DNA of 64,000 nt, from contig NZ_CP025999.1 of NCBI RefSeq assembly GCF_003086695.1, positions 2,707,680 to 2,771,679 on the forward strand. The letters run 5' to 3'. This document shows positions 8,324-16,723 of this stretch, piece after piece. The position numbers and the translations under genes were made by a program. The notes under the pieces were generated by a model. The model saw only the letters and a program-made list of their open reading frames with translations. It made no database searches and was not told the DNA's origin. The DNA comes from Stenotrophomonas sp. SAU14A_NAIMI4_8 (GTDB lineage Bacteria > Pseudomonadota > Gammaproteobacteria > Xanthomonadales > Xanthomonadaceae). The stretch's first letter is position 1; each line of letters opens with the position of its first letter.

Positions 8324-11300
8324 ATGCCTAAATTTTTCATCGAACATCCGGTCTTCGCCTGGGTGGTGGCGATCCTGATCTCGCTCAGCGGCGTGATCGC
8401 GATCCTCAACCTTGGCGTGGAGTCCTACCCCAACATCGCCCCACCGCAGGTGACCGTGTCGGCCACCTACCCGGGCGCCAGCGCGGACACGACGGAAAAA
8501 TCGGTCACCCAGGTGATCGAGCAGCAGCTGACCGGTATCGATCACCTGCTGTATTTCAGCTCGTCGTCCTCGTCCAACGGCCGAGCGCAGATCACCCTGA
8601 CCTTTGAAACCGGTACCGACCCGGACATCGCCCAGGTGCAGGTGCAGAACAAGGTTTCGCTGGCCACGCCGCGCCTGCCCACCGAAGTGACCCAGCAGGG
8701 CGTGGTGGTGGCCAAGGCCAACGCCGGCTTCCTGATGGTGGTGGGCCTGCGTTCGGAAACCCCGTCGATCACCCGTGATGCGCTGAACGACATCGTCGGC
8801 TCGCGCGTGCTCGACCAGGTCTCGCGTATCCCCGGCGTCGGCAGCACCCAGCAGTTCGGTTCCGAGTACGCCATGAACATCTGGCTGAACCCGGAAAAGA
8901 TGCAGGGCTACGGCCTGTCGGCCAGCCAGGTGCTGGCGGCGGTGCGCGCCCAGAACGTGCAGTTCGCTGCCGGTTCGCTGGGTTCGGACCCCTCGCCCGA
9001 TGGCCACTTCACCGCCACGGTCTCGGCCGAAGGCCGCTTCAGCTCGCCCGAAGAGTTCGAGAACATCATCCTGCGCGCCAACGCCGACGGCTCGCGCGTG
9101 CTGCTGAAGGACATCGCCCGTATCGGCTTCGGTGCCAACAACTACGGCTTCGACACCCAGTACAACGGTGCCCCCACCGGCGCCTTCGCCATCCAGCTGC
9201 TGCCGGGCGCAAACGCCCTGAACGTGGCCGATGCGGTGCGCGCCAAGATGGACGAACTGCAGCCCAGCTTCCCGGCGGGCGTGAGCTGGTTCTCGCCGTA
9301 CGACAGCACCACCTTCGTCAAGATCTCCATCGAGGAAGTGGTCAAGACGCTGTTTGAAGCGGTGTTGCTGGTGTTCCTGGTGATGCTGATCTTCCTGCAG
9401 AACTTCCGCGCCACCATCATCCCCACCCTGGTCATTCCGGTGGCCCTGCTGGGTACCTTCCTGGGCATGTGGATGATCGGCTTCACGATCAACCAGCTGA
9501 CCCTGTTCGCGATGGTGCTGGCGATCGGCATCGTGGTCGATGACGCGATCGTGGTGATCGAGAACGTCGAGCGCATCATGACCGAGGAGGGCCTGGCGCC
9601 CAAGCCGGCCACCCAGAAAGCGATGACCCAGATCACCGGCGCGGTGGTGGCCATCACCGTCGTGCTGGCGGCAGTGTTCATCCCCTCGGCGCTGCAGGGC
9701 GGTGCGGCCGGTGAGATCTACAAGCAGTTCGCACTGACCATCGCCATTTCGATGGGCTTCTCGGCGTTCCTGGCGCTGGGCTTCACCCCGGCCCTGTGTG
9801 CCACCTTCCTGAAGCCGACCCACAACGACCACCCGAACATCGTCTACCGCACCTTCAACAAGTACTACGACAAGATCAGCCACACCTACGTCGGCCACAT
9901 CACCTCGGCGGTGAAGCATGCGCCGCGCTGGATGATCCTGGCCGTGGTGCTGACCGCACTGTGCGGCTTCCTGTTCACCCGCATGCCGGGCAGCTTCCTG
10001 CCTGAAGAAGACCAGGGCTACGCACTGGCCATCGTGCAGCTGCCGCCGGGTTCGCCGAAGAGCCAGACCAACGAAGTCTTCGCCCAGATGCGCGGCATCC
10101 TGGAAAAGCAGGAAGGCTATGAAGGCCTGATGCAGATCGCCGGCTTCAGCTTCGTCGGTTCCGGCGAAAACGTGGGCATGGGCTTCATCCGCCTCAAGCC
10201 CTGGGACGAGCGCAAGGTCACCGTTCCGGAGTTCATCCAGAACATGAACGGCGCGTTCTACGGCATCAAGGAAGCGCAGATCTTCGTGGTCAACCTGCCC
10301 ACCGTGCAGGGTCTGGGCCAGTTCGGCGGCTTCGACATGTGGCTGCAGGACCGTGGCGGCCAGGGCTACGAACAGCTGACCCAGGCGCGCAACATGCTGC
10401 TGGGCAAGGCCGCGCAGGAAACCGACAAGCTGGCCGGCGTGCGCCCCAACGGCCTGGAAAACGCCCCGCAGCTGCAGCTGCACGTGGACCGCGTGCAGGC
10501 GCAGTCGATGGGCATGTCGGTGTCGGACGTGTACAGCACGGTGCAGCTGATGCTGGCCCCGGTGTACGTGAACGACTTCTTCTACCAGGGCCGCATCAAG
10601 CGCGTGACCATGCAGGCCGACGCGCCGTACCGTACCGGCCAGGAATCGCTGAAGAGCTTCTACAGCCCGTCCAGCCTGACCACCAATGCCGACGGTACCA
10701 GCGCGATGATCCCGCTGAGCACCGTGGTCAGTTCCGAGTGGGTGTCGGCACCGCCGTCGCTGAGCCGCTACAACGGCTATTCGGCCATCAACATCGTCGG
10801 CTCGCAGGCACCGGGCAAGAGCTCGGGTGAAGCGATGACGGCGATGGAAGACATCGTCAACAACGACCTGCCGGCCGGCTATGGTTACGACTGGTCAGGC
10901 ATGTCCTACCAGGAAATCCTGGCGGGCAACGCAGCCACCCTGCTGCTGGTGCTGTCGGTGGTGGTGGTGTTCCTCTGCCTGGCCGCGCTGTATGAAAGCT
11001 GGTCGATTCCGGTGGCGGTGCTGCTGGTGGTGCCGCTGGGCGTGCTGGGTGCCATCGGTCTGTCGATGATGCGTGGCCTGCCCAACGACATCTTCTTCAA
11101 GATCGGCATGATCACCGTGATCGGCCTGGCCGCGAAGAACGCGATCCTGATCGTGGAATTCGCGGTGGAGCAGCGTGCGGCGGGCAAGACCCTGCGCGAT
11201 GCCACCATCGAAGCGGCCCGCCTGCGTTTCCGCCCGATCCTGATGACCTCGTTCGCCTTCATCATGGGCGTGATCCCGATGGCCATCTCCACCGGTGCCG

Positions 11301-11494
11301 GCGCCAACTCGCGCCATGCCATCGGTACCGGCGTGATCGGCGGCATGCTGTTTGCCACCCTGTTGGGTCTGCTGATGATCCCGGTGTTCTTCGTGGTGGT
11401 GCGCCGCATGCTGGGCGACAAGCTCGACGAGCCGTCCAAGGAGTTCATGGAACGCCAGCGCGACGCCGAATCGGCACACCGTCCGGATCGTTGA
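8324..11494 (+). CDS. HAE1-type RND multidrug efflux pump
   Basis: A 1056-residue inner-membrane proton/drug antiporter of the AcrB type, typical in length. It has twelve expected membrane spans, the first near PVFAWVVAILISLSGVIAIL. The proton-relay acids D406 and D407 sit in GIVVDDAIVVIENVERI, and the matching Lys938 in GLAAKNAILIVEFAVEQ. Two large periplasmic loops lie between spans 1-2 and 7-8. The gene starts 15 bases after the adaptor gene and should be co-expressed with it. A strong terminator follows at 11515-11545. Substrates cannot be predicted from sequence. Confidence 0.95.
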   Translation: MPKFFIEHPVFAWVVAILISLSGVIAILNLGVESYPNIAPPQVTVSATYPGASADTTEKSVTQVIEQQLTGIDHLLYFSSSSSSNGRAQITLTFETGTDPDIAQVQVQNKVSLATPRLPTEVTQQGVVVAKANAGFLMVVGLRSETPSITRDALNDIVGSRVLDQVSRIPGVGSTQQFGSEYAMNIWLNPEKMQGYGLSASQVLAAVRAQNVQFAAGSLGSDPSPDGHFTATVSAEGRFSSPEEFENIILRANADGSRVLLKDIARIGFGANNYGFDTQYNGAPTGAFAIQLLPGANALNVADAVRAKMDELQPSFPAGVSWFSPYDSTTFVKISIEEVVKTLFEAVLLVFLVMLIFLQNFRATIIPTLVIPVALLGTFLGMWMIGFTINQLTLFAMVLAIGIVVDDAIVVIENVERIMTEEGLAPKPATQKAMTQITGAVVAITVVLAAVFIPSALQGGAAGEIYKQFALTIAISMGFSAFLALGFTPALCATFLKPTHNDHPNIVYRTFNKYYDKISHTYVGHITSAVKHAPRWMILAVVLTALCGFLFTRMPGSFLPEEDQGYALAIVQLPPGSPKSQTNEVFAQMRGILEKQEGYEGLMQIAGFSFVGSGENVGMGFIRLKPWDERKVTVPEFIQNMNGAFYGIKEAQIFVVNLPTVQGLGQFGGFDMWLQDRGGQGYEQLTQARNMLLGKAAQETDKLAGVRPNGLENAPQLQLHVDRVQAQSMGMSVSDVYSTVQLMLAPVYVNDFFYQGRIKRVTMQADAPYRTGQESLKSFYSPSSLTTNADGTSAMIPLSTVVSSEWVSAPPSLSRYNGYSAINIVGSQAPGKSSGEAMTAMEDIVNNDLPAGYGYDWSGMSYQEILAGNAATLLLVLSVVVVFLCLAALYESWSIPVAVLLVVPLGVLGAIGLSMMRGLPNDIFFKIGMITVIGLAAKNAILIVEFAVEQRAAGKTLRDATIEAARLRFRPILMTSFAFIMGVIPMAISTGAGANSRHAIGTGVIGGMLFATLLGLLMIPVFFVVVRRMLGDKLDEPSKEFMERQRDAESAHRPDR

Positions 11495-11514
11495 TCCGGC
11501 AGTGAAGTGAAATG

Positions 11515-11545
11515 AAAAGGCCCCGGAGCGATCCGGGGCCTTTTT
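11515..11545. terminator. Bidirectional intrinsic terminator
   Basis: AAAAGGCCCCGG, a six-base loop, then CCGGGGCCTTTTT: a 10-bp GC stem flanked by A- and T-runs. It ends the TetR-adaptor-RND operon and could also act on transcription from the right. Confidence 0.85.
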
Positions 11546-11565
11546 GTTGGCGACTACCGGGATGG

Positions 11566-11677
11566 GTGCCAACCAAGGTTGGCACCTACCGGGTGCGCGC
11601 GGTTCGGGTAGGTGCCAACCTTGGTTGGCACCCACCATGTGCGGGCGCTTCGGGTAGGTGCCAACCTTGGTTGGCAC
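11566..11677. repeat. SMAG REP cluster, three GTGCCAACC elements
   Basis: Three near-identical elements: minus strand at 11566-11589, plus at 11608-11631 and plus at 11654-11677. Each is GTAG followed by the palindrome GTGCCAACC...GGTTGGCAC with only a TT or AA centre. The first faces away from the other two. Confidence 0.9.
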
Positions 11678-11687
11678 TCGCCGCGCT

Positions 11688-11975
11688 TCAGCGCAGCAAC
11701 GCGATCGCGCCGCACACCACCACGATCAGCAGCGCCACCCACTGCATCGGCACGAAGAAGAAATGATGCGGCGCGGCCTCACCCTTCTGCCGCGGCGCGC
11801 GGTTCAACCACAGCCCCAGCAGCACGTTCAGCGCAGCACCCAGGCCCGCGCCCAGCAGCACCTGCTGCAGTGGAATATTGCCCTTCGGGCCTTCCTGCGG
11901 GAAGAAATACGCCAGCAGCAGGATCGCTGCAATCGGCGTCACCAGGGTCACAACCCCCCAACCGCGATAGATCAT
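11688..11975 (-). CDS. Small three-helix membrane protein, unknown
   Basis: A 95-residue protein I do not recognise. It has three hydrophobic segments: VTLVTPIAAILLLAYFF (about residues 9-25), VLLGAGLGAALNVLLGLWL (39-57) and QWVALLIVVVCGAIALL (77-93). A basic loop, NRAPRQKGEAAPHHFFF, lies between the last two. There is no cleavable signal or catalytic motif. The layout suggests an inner-membrane protein. It stands alone between a SMAG cluster and a secreted unknown. Confidence 0.7.
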   Translation of the reverse strand: MIYRGWGVVTLVTPIAAILLLAYFFPQEGPKGNIPLQQVLLGAGLGAALNVLLGLWLNRAPRQKGEAAPHHFFFVPMQWVALLIVVVCGAIALLR

Positions 11976-12199
11976 TCAACGTCTCCACAACGAAAAGCGG
12001 ATCGCATTTGACCATGGCGGCGCGCGTTGTGTCGCAATTGTCGGGCCTGACTGCGGCTGCCAGCGCCTTGTGCTGGGTATCGCGCTGCGTCTGCGGCCTT
12101 CCAGCGCGTCAATCGCGACTCAAACCTACGCATGCGATCAGACATTCGGCGGATGGGATCCGGTTCCCGGTTCGCACGCGCGCAGAACGCTATCCAGAG

Positions 12200-12217
12200 C
12201 ATTCCTTCAATGGAATG
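12200..12217. repeat. Short inverted repeat in the leader of the secreted unknown
   Basis: CATTCC-TTCAAT-GGAATG, a perfect 6-bp repeat eight bases before the ATG at 12226. It could be an operator or an mRNA hairpin that affects translation. There is no further support. Confidence 0.35.
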
Positions 12218-12225
12218 ACCGAACC

Positions 12226-13143
12226 ATGCACCCATCACTCTCTTCTGCCAGACGTCTTGTCGCGGCCTGGCTTCTACTTACGGCCGGCCTGGCCCCGCAT
12301 CTGGATGCCCGCGCCGGAGGCGTCGTGCCCTGCGTCAACTGTGCAGACCCTCGCGCCGCGGCGCTGCAGTCGGGCACCGGGCTTACCGTCGTCGTCGATC
12401 CGCAGCAACAGCGACTGAGCGCCTATAACGTGGAATACGACCGCGAACTTCAGCGATACCGCGCGCTGCCCACGCCGGCCCCGGCCGAGGTCACGCGCAT
12501 GTTCAACCGAATTCTTGGCCTGCCAAACGCGCATCTCGGCCCCGGCACCCAGTTCGTGCCGCAGGCATTCGGGCGCGGCGCCGTGGTGCCCGTGCATCCG
12601 GACGATCCGCAGATGGCCAACGGCATCACCTTTCCTGACGCCATGAAAGCTCTCAACGCGTACGACGTAGTGCAGTCAGCGACCTACCGCAGCCAACTGG
12701 AGCTGGCCATCGGCCGGGCCTTCAGCGGCGCTGACAGCCAGCAACCCGCCTGGAATTCACTCGCGACGACCATTTCATCCATTGTCCTGAGCTGGGTGAG
12801 CAAGCTGTTCGGCGTCGACACCGTCACCTATGTCATCACCTGGCGGGACGGCTCGCAGACCCGATTGGTCATCTCACCAGACGCCGTGGACAAGGCCCGG
12901 TACGTGACCGGTGAAAGCGTGGATGCCCAGGGCAACCGCATTCCCGATGGCGCCGCATCCAATACAGAAACCGGCGAAGGGTATGTGGGCAACTACCACT
13001 TCAACAATGATGACGACTACCAGCGCTGGCTGGACTCGGCGCACCTGTACGGGGTGCAGATCGAGGTCAACCCGGGTGCGGCACCCTCCGGCCCGATCTG
13101 CCGATGGGATGGCAGGCAGCTGCACTGCCAGGTGCCGCGCTAG
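12226..13143 (+). CDS. Secreted protein of unknown function
   Basis: A 305-residue protein from the ATG at 12226. The frame is open further upstream, but that part lacks a signal-like start. Residues 1-28 form a signal peptide (SARRLVAAWLLLTAGLAPHLDARA). The mature start has a Cys pair, VVPCVNCADPRA, which could form a disulfide or bind metal. The middle is mixed alpha/beta. Near the end are VTYVITWRDGSQTRLVISPD and an acidic NYHFNNDDDYQRWLD stretch, and the last residues have two more Cys (GPICRWDGRQLHCQVPR). I know no family for it. It is flanked by SMAG clusters on both sides and has no evident partner gene. Confidence 0.75.
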   Translation: MHPSLSSARRLVAAWLLLTAGLAPHLDARAGGVVPCVNCADPRAAALQSGTGLTVVVDPQQQRLSAYNVEYDRELQRYRALPTPAPAEVTRMFNRILGLPNAHLGPGTQFVPQAFGRGAVVPVHPDDPQMANGITFPDAMKALNAYDVVQSATYRSQLELAIGRAFSGADSQQPAWNSLATTISSIVLSWVSKLFGVDTVTYVITWRDGSQTRLVISPDAVDKARYVTGESVDAQGNRIPDGAASNTETGEGYVGNYHFNNDDDYQRWLDSAHLYGVQIEVNPGAAPSGPICRWDGRQLHCQVPR

Positions 13144-13161
13144 CCTGCGCCTGGCCTTGCG

Positions 13162-13357
13162 GTAGGCGCCAACCTTGGTTGGCGCTCGTAGATGCGTGCC
13201 AACCAAGGTTGGCACCTACCGAGGGGGCTCCCATGCGCCGCCATTGCAGCGGCGCAGCCCACCGGGGTCTTCGTGTTGGTGCCAGAGCGGCGGGAGTCCG
13301 GTAGTCGCCAACCTTGGTTGGCGCCCTGGATGCGTGCCAACCAAGGTTGGCACCTAC
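13162..13357. repeat. Two SMAG dimers (four elements)
   Basis: Elements: plus 13162-13185, minus 13196-13219, plus 13301-13324, minus 13334-13357. Each plus/minus pair is separated by about 10 bases and forms a 57-58-base imperfect palindrome. Plus copies have GCGCCAACC or TCGCCAACC arms and minus copies GTGCCAACC arms. About 80 bases of unrelated GC-rich DNA lie between the dimers. Confidence 0.88.
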
Positions 13358-13378
13358 CAGGGCGGGCCCCCATGCGGC

Positions 13379-14527
13379 TCAGCGCAGCCCCGTCTCGTTG
13401 CGGGCGATCACCAGGCGTTGGATTTCCGAGGTGCCTTCGTAGATCTCGGTGATCTTGGCATCACGGAAGTAGCGCTCCAGCGGCATTTCCTTGGAATAGC
13501 CCATGCCGCCGTGGATCTGCACCGCCTGGTGGGTGATCCACATCGCCGCTTCCGAGGCGGTCAGCTTGGCGATGGCCGCCTCGTTGCTGAAGCGCTTGCC
13601 CTCGCCCTTCACCCACGCCGCGCGCAGGGTCAGCAGCAGCGCTGCGTCCAGCTTGCACTTCATGTCGGCAATCTTGGCCTGGGTCATCTGGAAGGTGCCG
13701 ATGGCCGCGCCGAAGGCCTTGCGGTCCTTCACGTATTCGATCGTGGCTTCATACGCAGCACGGGCAATGCCGATCGCCTGCGAGGCAATGCCGATACGGC
13801 CGGCGTCGAGCACGCCCATGGCGATCTTGAAGCCCTCGCCTTCCTGGCCCAGCACTTCATCGGGCTGCGCCACGTAATCGTTGAACTCGATCTCGCAGGT
13901 GGCCGACGCACGGATGCCCAGCTTCGGCTCGGTCTTGCCGCGGCCGAAGCCGGCCTTGTCGGTGTCCACCAGGAAGGCGGTAATGCCACGCGCGCCCTTG
14001 TCCGGCTCGCTCATCGCGAACAGCACGATGTACTTGGCCACCGGGCCGGAGGTGATCCAGCTCTTCTTGCCGTTGATCACGTAGGTGCCGTCGGCCTGCT
14101 TCACCGCGCGGCAGCGCATGGCGGTGGCATCGGAACCGGACTGCGGCTCGGTCAGCGCGAAGGCGCCGATGGCCTCGCCCTCGGCAATGGCGCGCACATA
14201 CTTCTGCTTCTGCGCCTCGCTGCCGTGGGTCAGGATGCCGTTGCAGAACAGCGAATTGTTCACCGACATGATGGTCGAATGCGCGGCATCGCCGGCGGCC
14301 ACTTCCACCATCGCCAGCACGTAAGCGATCGGGTCCATGCCCGCGCCACCGTACTCGGTCGGCACTTCGATGCCCATCAGGCCGTTCTCGCCCAGCAGGC
14401 GGATGTTCTCAAGGGGGAACTCGCCGGTGCGGTCATGGTGCTCCGCGCTGGGGGCGATCTTTTCCTGCGCGATGCGCCGCGCCACGTCCTGCAGCATCAA
14501 CTGCTCTTCGGTAAAGCTGAAATCCAC
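13379..14527 (-). CDS. Acyl-CoA dehydrogenase
   Basis: A 382-residue FAD enzyme of fatty-acid or branched-chain acyl-CoA oxidation, cytoplasmic and feeding electrons to ETF. The start is a GTG (14527-14525) five bases after GGAGG; the longer open frame upstream is not supported. Family motifs in order are FALTEPQSGSDA (FAD/substrate contact), WITSGPVAKYIVLFA, the helical bundle with DRKAFGAAIGTFQ, QIHGGMGYSKE, and IYEGTSEIQRLVIAR carrying the expected catalytic Glu364. This resembles short/branched-chain enzymes (butyryl- or isobutyryl-type), but the chain-length specificity cannot be fixed. It is transcribed divergently from the ArsR-methyltransferase gene. Confidence 0.93.
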   Translation of the reverse strand: MDFSFTEEQLMLQDVARRIAQEKIAPSAEHHDRTGEFPLENIRLLGENGLMGIEVPTEYGGAGMDPIAYVLAMVEVAAGDAAHSTIMSVNNSLFCNGILTHGSEAQKQKYVRAIAEGEAIGAFALTEPQSGSDATAMRCRAVKQADGTYVINGKKSWITSGPVAKYIVLFAMSEPDKGARGITAFLVDTDKAGFGRGKTEPKLGIRASATCEIEFNDYVAQPDEVLGQEGEGFKIAMGVLDAGRIGIASQAIGIARAAYEATIEYVKDRKAFGAAIGTFQMTQAKIADMKCKLDAALLLTLRAAWVKGEGKRFSNEAAIAKLTASEAAMWITHQAVQIHGGMGYSKEMPLERYFRDAKITEIYEGTSEIQRLVIARNETGLR

Positions 14528-14661
14528 AACACCCTCCCAGGTACATGATGACGGGGGCCGCAACAGGCGCCCCCGGATGTGCCGATTGTAACTGCGGGCG
14601 GGCATCGGCGGCTGACTCGCCCCTCGCACCGGCTTGACCACGACAGCACCCGTCGGCGAAT

Positions 14662-14689
14662 ATATCTCTATATCGCGATAGGTAGATAT
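14662..14689. promoter_or_regulatory. Symmetric operator adjoining the ArsR-methyltransferase start
   Basis: A 28-base symmetric site: ATATCT, three bases, the perfect palindrome TATCGCGATA, three bases, AGATAT. It is strikingly AT-rich for this DNA and ends two bases before the ATG at 14692. ArsR-family proteins bind such interrupted palindromes, so autoregulation of the arsR-metH operon is likely. The acyl-CoA dehydrogenase gene diverges from here and could share the control. Confidence 0.7.
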
Positions 14690-14691
14690 TT

Positions 14692-15621
14692 ATGGATCTG
14701 GAAGACTGGTCGACCCGCCTGAAGGTGTTCGCCGACGCCACCCGCGTGCGCCTGCTGGCGCTGCTGGAGCAGGAAGAGCTGACCGTGGCCGAGTTGTCGG
14801 CCATCACCCGGCTGGCACAGCCGCGGGTGTCCACCCATCTGGCGCGGCTGAAGGAAGCCGGCCTGGTACGCGACCGCCGCTCGGGCGTGTCGGCCTACTA
14901 CCGCTTCGACGAGGCCCAGCTGGACCCGGCGCAGCGTGCATTGTGGCATGCCCTGAGCAATGGAAGCGATGATCCGCTGCTGCGCCAGGATGCTGAACGC
15001 GTGGCCGCCGTGCTGGCCCACCGCGCCGCCGACCAGAACTGGGCCGACAGCGTGGCCGGCGACATGGAACGCCACTATTCCCCGGGCCGCACCTGGGAGG
15101 CGCTGGCGCGCACCGCACTGCCGCTGCTGGAAACCGGCGACGTGCTGGACATCGCTTCCGGCGATGGCGTGCTGGCCGAGCTGGTGGCCCCGCATGCCAA
15201 GCGCTACATCTGCATCGACACCAGCGCGCGCGTGGTGGCCGCGGCCAGCGAGCGCCTGCGCCGCCTGCCCAACGTGGAAGTGCGCGAAGGCGACATGCAT
15301 GCCCTGCCCTTCAAGGACCGCAGCTTCGACCTGGTGGTGCTGATGCACGCGCTGACCTATGCCAGCAAGCCGGCACAGGCGGTGACCGAGGCGGCCCGCG
15401 TGCTGCGCCCGGGCGGTCGCCTGCTGCTGTGCAGCCTGGCCCGCCACGAACACAAGGCGGCGGTGGAAGCCTATGGCCACGTCAATCTCGGTTTCAGCGA
15501 CAAGGAACTGCGCAAGTTCGTGGACAAGGCCGGCCTGCAGGTATCGAGCCTGGAAACGGTGACCCGCGAAAAGCGCCCGCCGCACTTTGAAGTCATTTCG
15601 CTGATCGCCAACAAACCCTGA
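14692..15621 (+). CDS. ArsR-type regulator fused to SAM-dependent methyltransferase
   Basis: A 309-residue two-domain protein. Residues 1-90 form a winged helix of the ArsR/SmtB kind ([27 protein letters not shown] then [18 protein letters not shown]). No metal-binding Cys pair is visible. Residues about 140-260 are a class I methyltransferase with the SAM loop [15 protein letters not shown], the acidic strand-2 end ICIDTS, and the post-motif [16 protein letters not shown]. It precedes the two metH genes by 7 bases on the same strand. ArsR-type regulators of the SAM cycle that sense S-adenosylhomocysteine (SahR/SamR) are known beside metH, so SAH or SAM sensing through the fused domain is a reasonable inference. 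Confidence 0.85.
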   Translation: MDLEDWSTRLKVFADATRVRLLALLEQEELTVAELSAITRLAQPRVSTHLARLKEAGLVRDRRSGVSAYYRFDEAQLDPAQRALWHALSNGSDDPLLRQDAERVAAVLAHRAADQNWADSVAGDMERHYSPGRTWEALARTALPLLETGDVLDIASGDGVLAELVAPHAKRYICIDTSARVVAAASERLRRLPNVEVREGDMHALPFKDRSFDLVVLMHALTYASKPAQAVTEAARVLRPGGRLLLCSLARHEHKAAVEAYGHVNLGFSDKELRKFVDKAGLQVSSLETVTREKRPPHFEVISLIANKP

Positions 15622-15628
15622 GGTCGCC

Positions 15629-16723
15629 GTGTCCAGCCTGCCGTGGTTGCATCCCGAACGTGCCAACGCCCTGCTTGACGCCCTGCGCGCGCGCATCCTG
15701 ATCATCGATGGTGCAATGGGCACGATGATCCAGCGCCACGGTCTGCAGGAAGCGGACTACCGCGGCGAACGCTTCGCCGATGGCTACGACCACAGCCACG
15801 GCCCCGGCTGCGACCATGGCGCGCCGGAAGGCCATGACCTGAAGGGCAACAACGATCTGCTGCTGCTGACCCGGCCGCAGGTCATCGCCGACATCCACAC
15901 CGCCTACCTGCAGGCCGGCGCGGATCTGGTGGAAACCAATACGTTCAACGCGACCTCGGTCAGCCAGGCCGACTACCACCTGGAACACCTGGTGTACGAA
16001 CTGAACAAGGCCGGTGCCGCCGTGGCGCGCGCCTGCTGCGATGCGGTGCAGGCCAGCACCCCGGACAAGCCGCGCTTCGTGATCGGCGTACTCGGCCCGA
16101 CCAGCCGCACCGCCTCGATCAGCCCGGACGTGAACGATCCCGGCTTCCGCAACACCAGCTTCGATGCGCTGCGCGATACCTATCGCGAAGCCATTGACGG
16201 CCTGATCGATGGCGGCGCGGACACCCTGATGGTCGAAACCATCTTCGACACACTGAACGCCAAGGCCGCCCTGTACGCCATCGAAGAGGCCTTCGATGCG
16301 CGCGGTGCGCGGCTGCCCATCATGATCTCCGGCACGATTACCGATGCCTCCGGGCGCACCCTGTCCGGGCAGACCGCCGAAGCCTTCCACGCCTCGCTGG
16401 CGCATTCGCGGCCGCTGTCGATCGGCCTGAACTGCGCGCTGGGCGCCGACGCGATGCGCCCGCATGTGGAAACCCTGGCCCAGGTCGCCCACTGCTACGT
16501 CAGCGCGCACCCCAACGCCGGCCTGCCCAATGCCTTCGGCGAATACGATGAAACGCCCGAGGAAATGGCCGCCACGCTGCGCAGCTTTGCCGAAGATGGG
16601 CTGCTGAACCTGGTCGGGGGTTGCTGCGGCTCCACCCCGGACCATATCCGTGCCATCGCCCAGGCCGTGGCCGGGCTGCCACCGCGCGCGGTGCCCGGCG
16701 CACAGGAGCAGCAGGCCGCATGA
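15629..16723 (+). CDS. metH: Methionine synthase, homocysteine-binding subunit (split MetH)
   Basis: A 364-residue protein equal to the amino-terminal module of cobalamin-dependent methionine synthase, which binds and activates homocysteine. The GTG start at 15629 follows GAGG. The zinc ligands are seen as Cys269 (LNCALGAD) and Cys332-Cys333 (GGCCGSTP); the 63-residue spacing equals that of E. coli Cys247/310/311. The conserved [10 protein letters not shown] and ETNTFNATS are present. The protein stops after this module, and the next gene, which overlaps by ATGA, supplies the rest. The pair therefore replaces one 1227-residue MetH. It is probably under the ArsR-methyltransferase encoded just upstream. 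Confidence 0.92.
   Translation: MSSLPWLHPERANALLDALRARILIIDGAMGTMIQRHGLQEADYRGERFADGYDHSHGPGCDHGAPEGHDLKGNNDLLLLTRPQVIADIHTAYLQAGADLVETNTFNATSVSQADYHLEHLVYELNKAGAAVARACCDAVQASTPDKPRFVIGVLGPTSRTASISPDVNDPGFRNTSFDALRDTYREAIDGLIDGGADTLMVETIFDTLNAKAALYAIEEAFDARGARLPIMISGTITDASGRTLSGQTAEAFHASLAHSRPLSIGLNCALGADAMRPHVETLAQVAHCYVSAHPNAGLPNAFGEYDETPEEMAATLRSFAEDGLLNLVGGCCGSTPDHIRAIAQAVAGLPPRAVPGAQEQQAA

Noticed and set aside
6908..10483. A 1191-codon minus-strand frame across the TetR, adaptor and RND genes
   Set aside because: It is antisense to three well-supported genes and has no domain or ribosome site; it follows codon bias.
11512..12418. Overlapping plus-strand frames with MPTLVGTHHVRAL-like starts
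   Set aside because: The phrases VPTKVGTYR and VGTH are translations of the REP palindrome GTGCCAACC; no gene.
13162..13357. CRISPR array
   Set aside because: The repeats alternate in orientation, are palindromic with GTAG heads, and have no regular spacers or cas genes.
14528..14691. Metal-resistance (arsenic) promoter because of the ArsR gene
   Set aside because: There is no metal-binding Cys motif and no ars transport gene; context is methionine synthesis.
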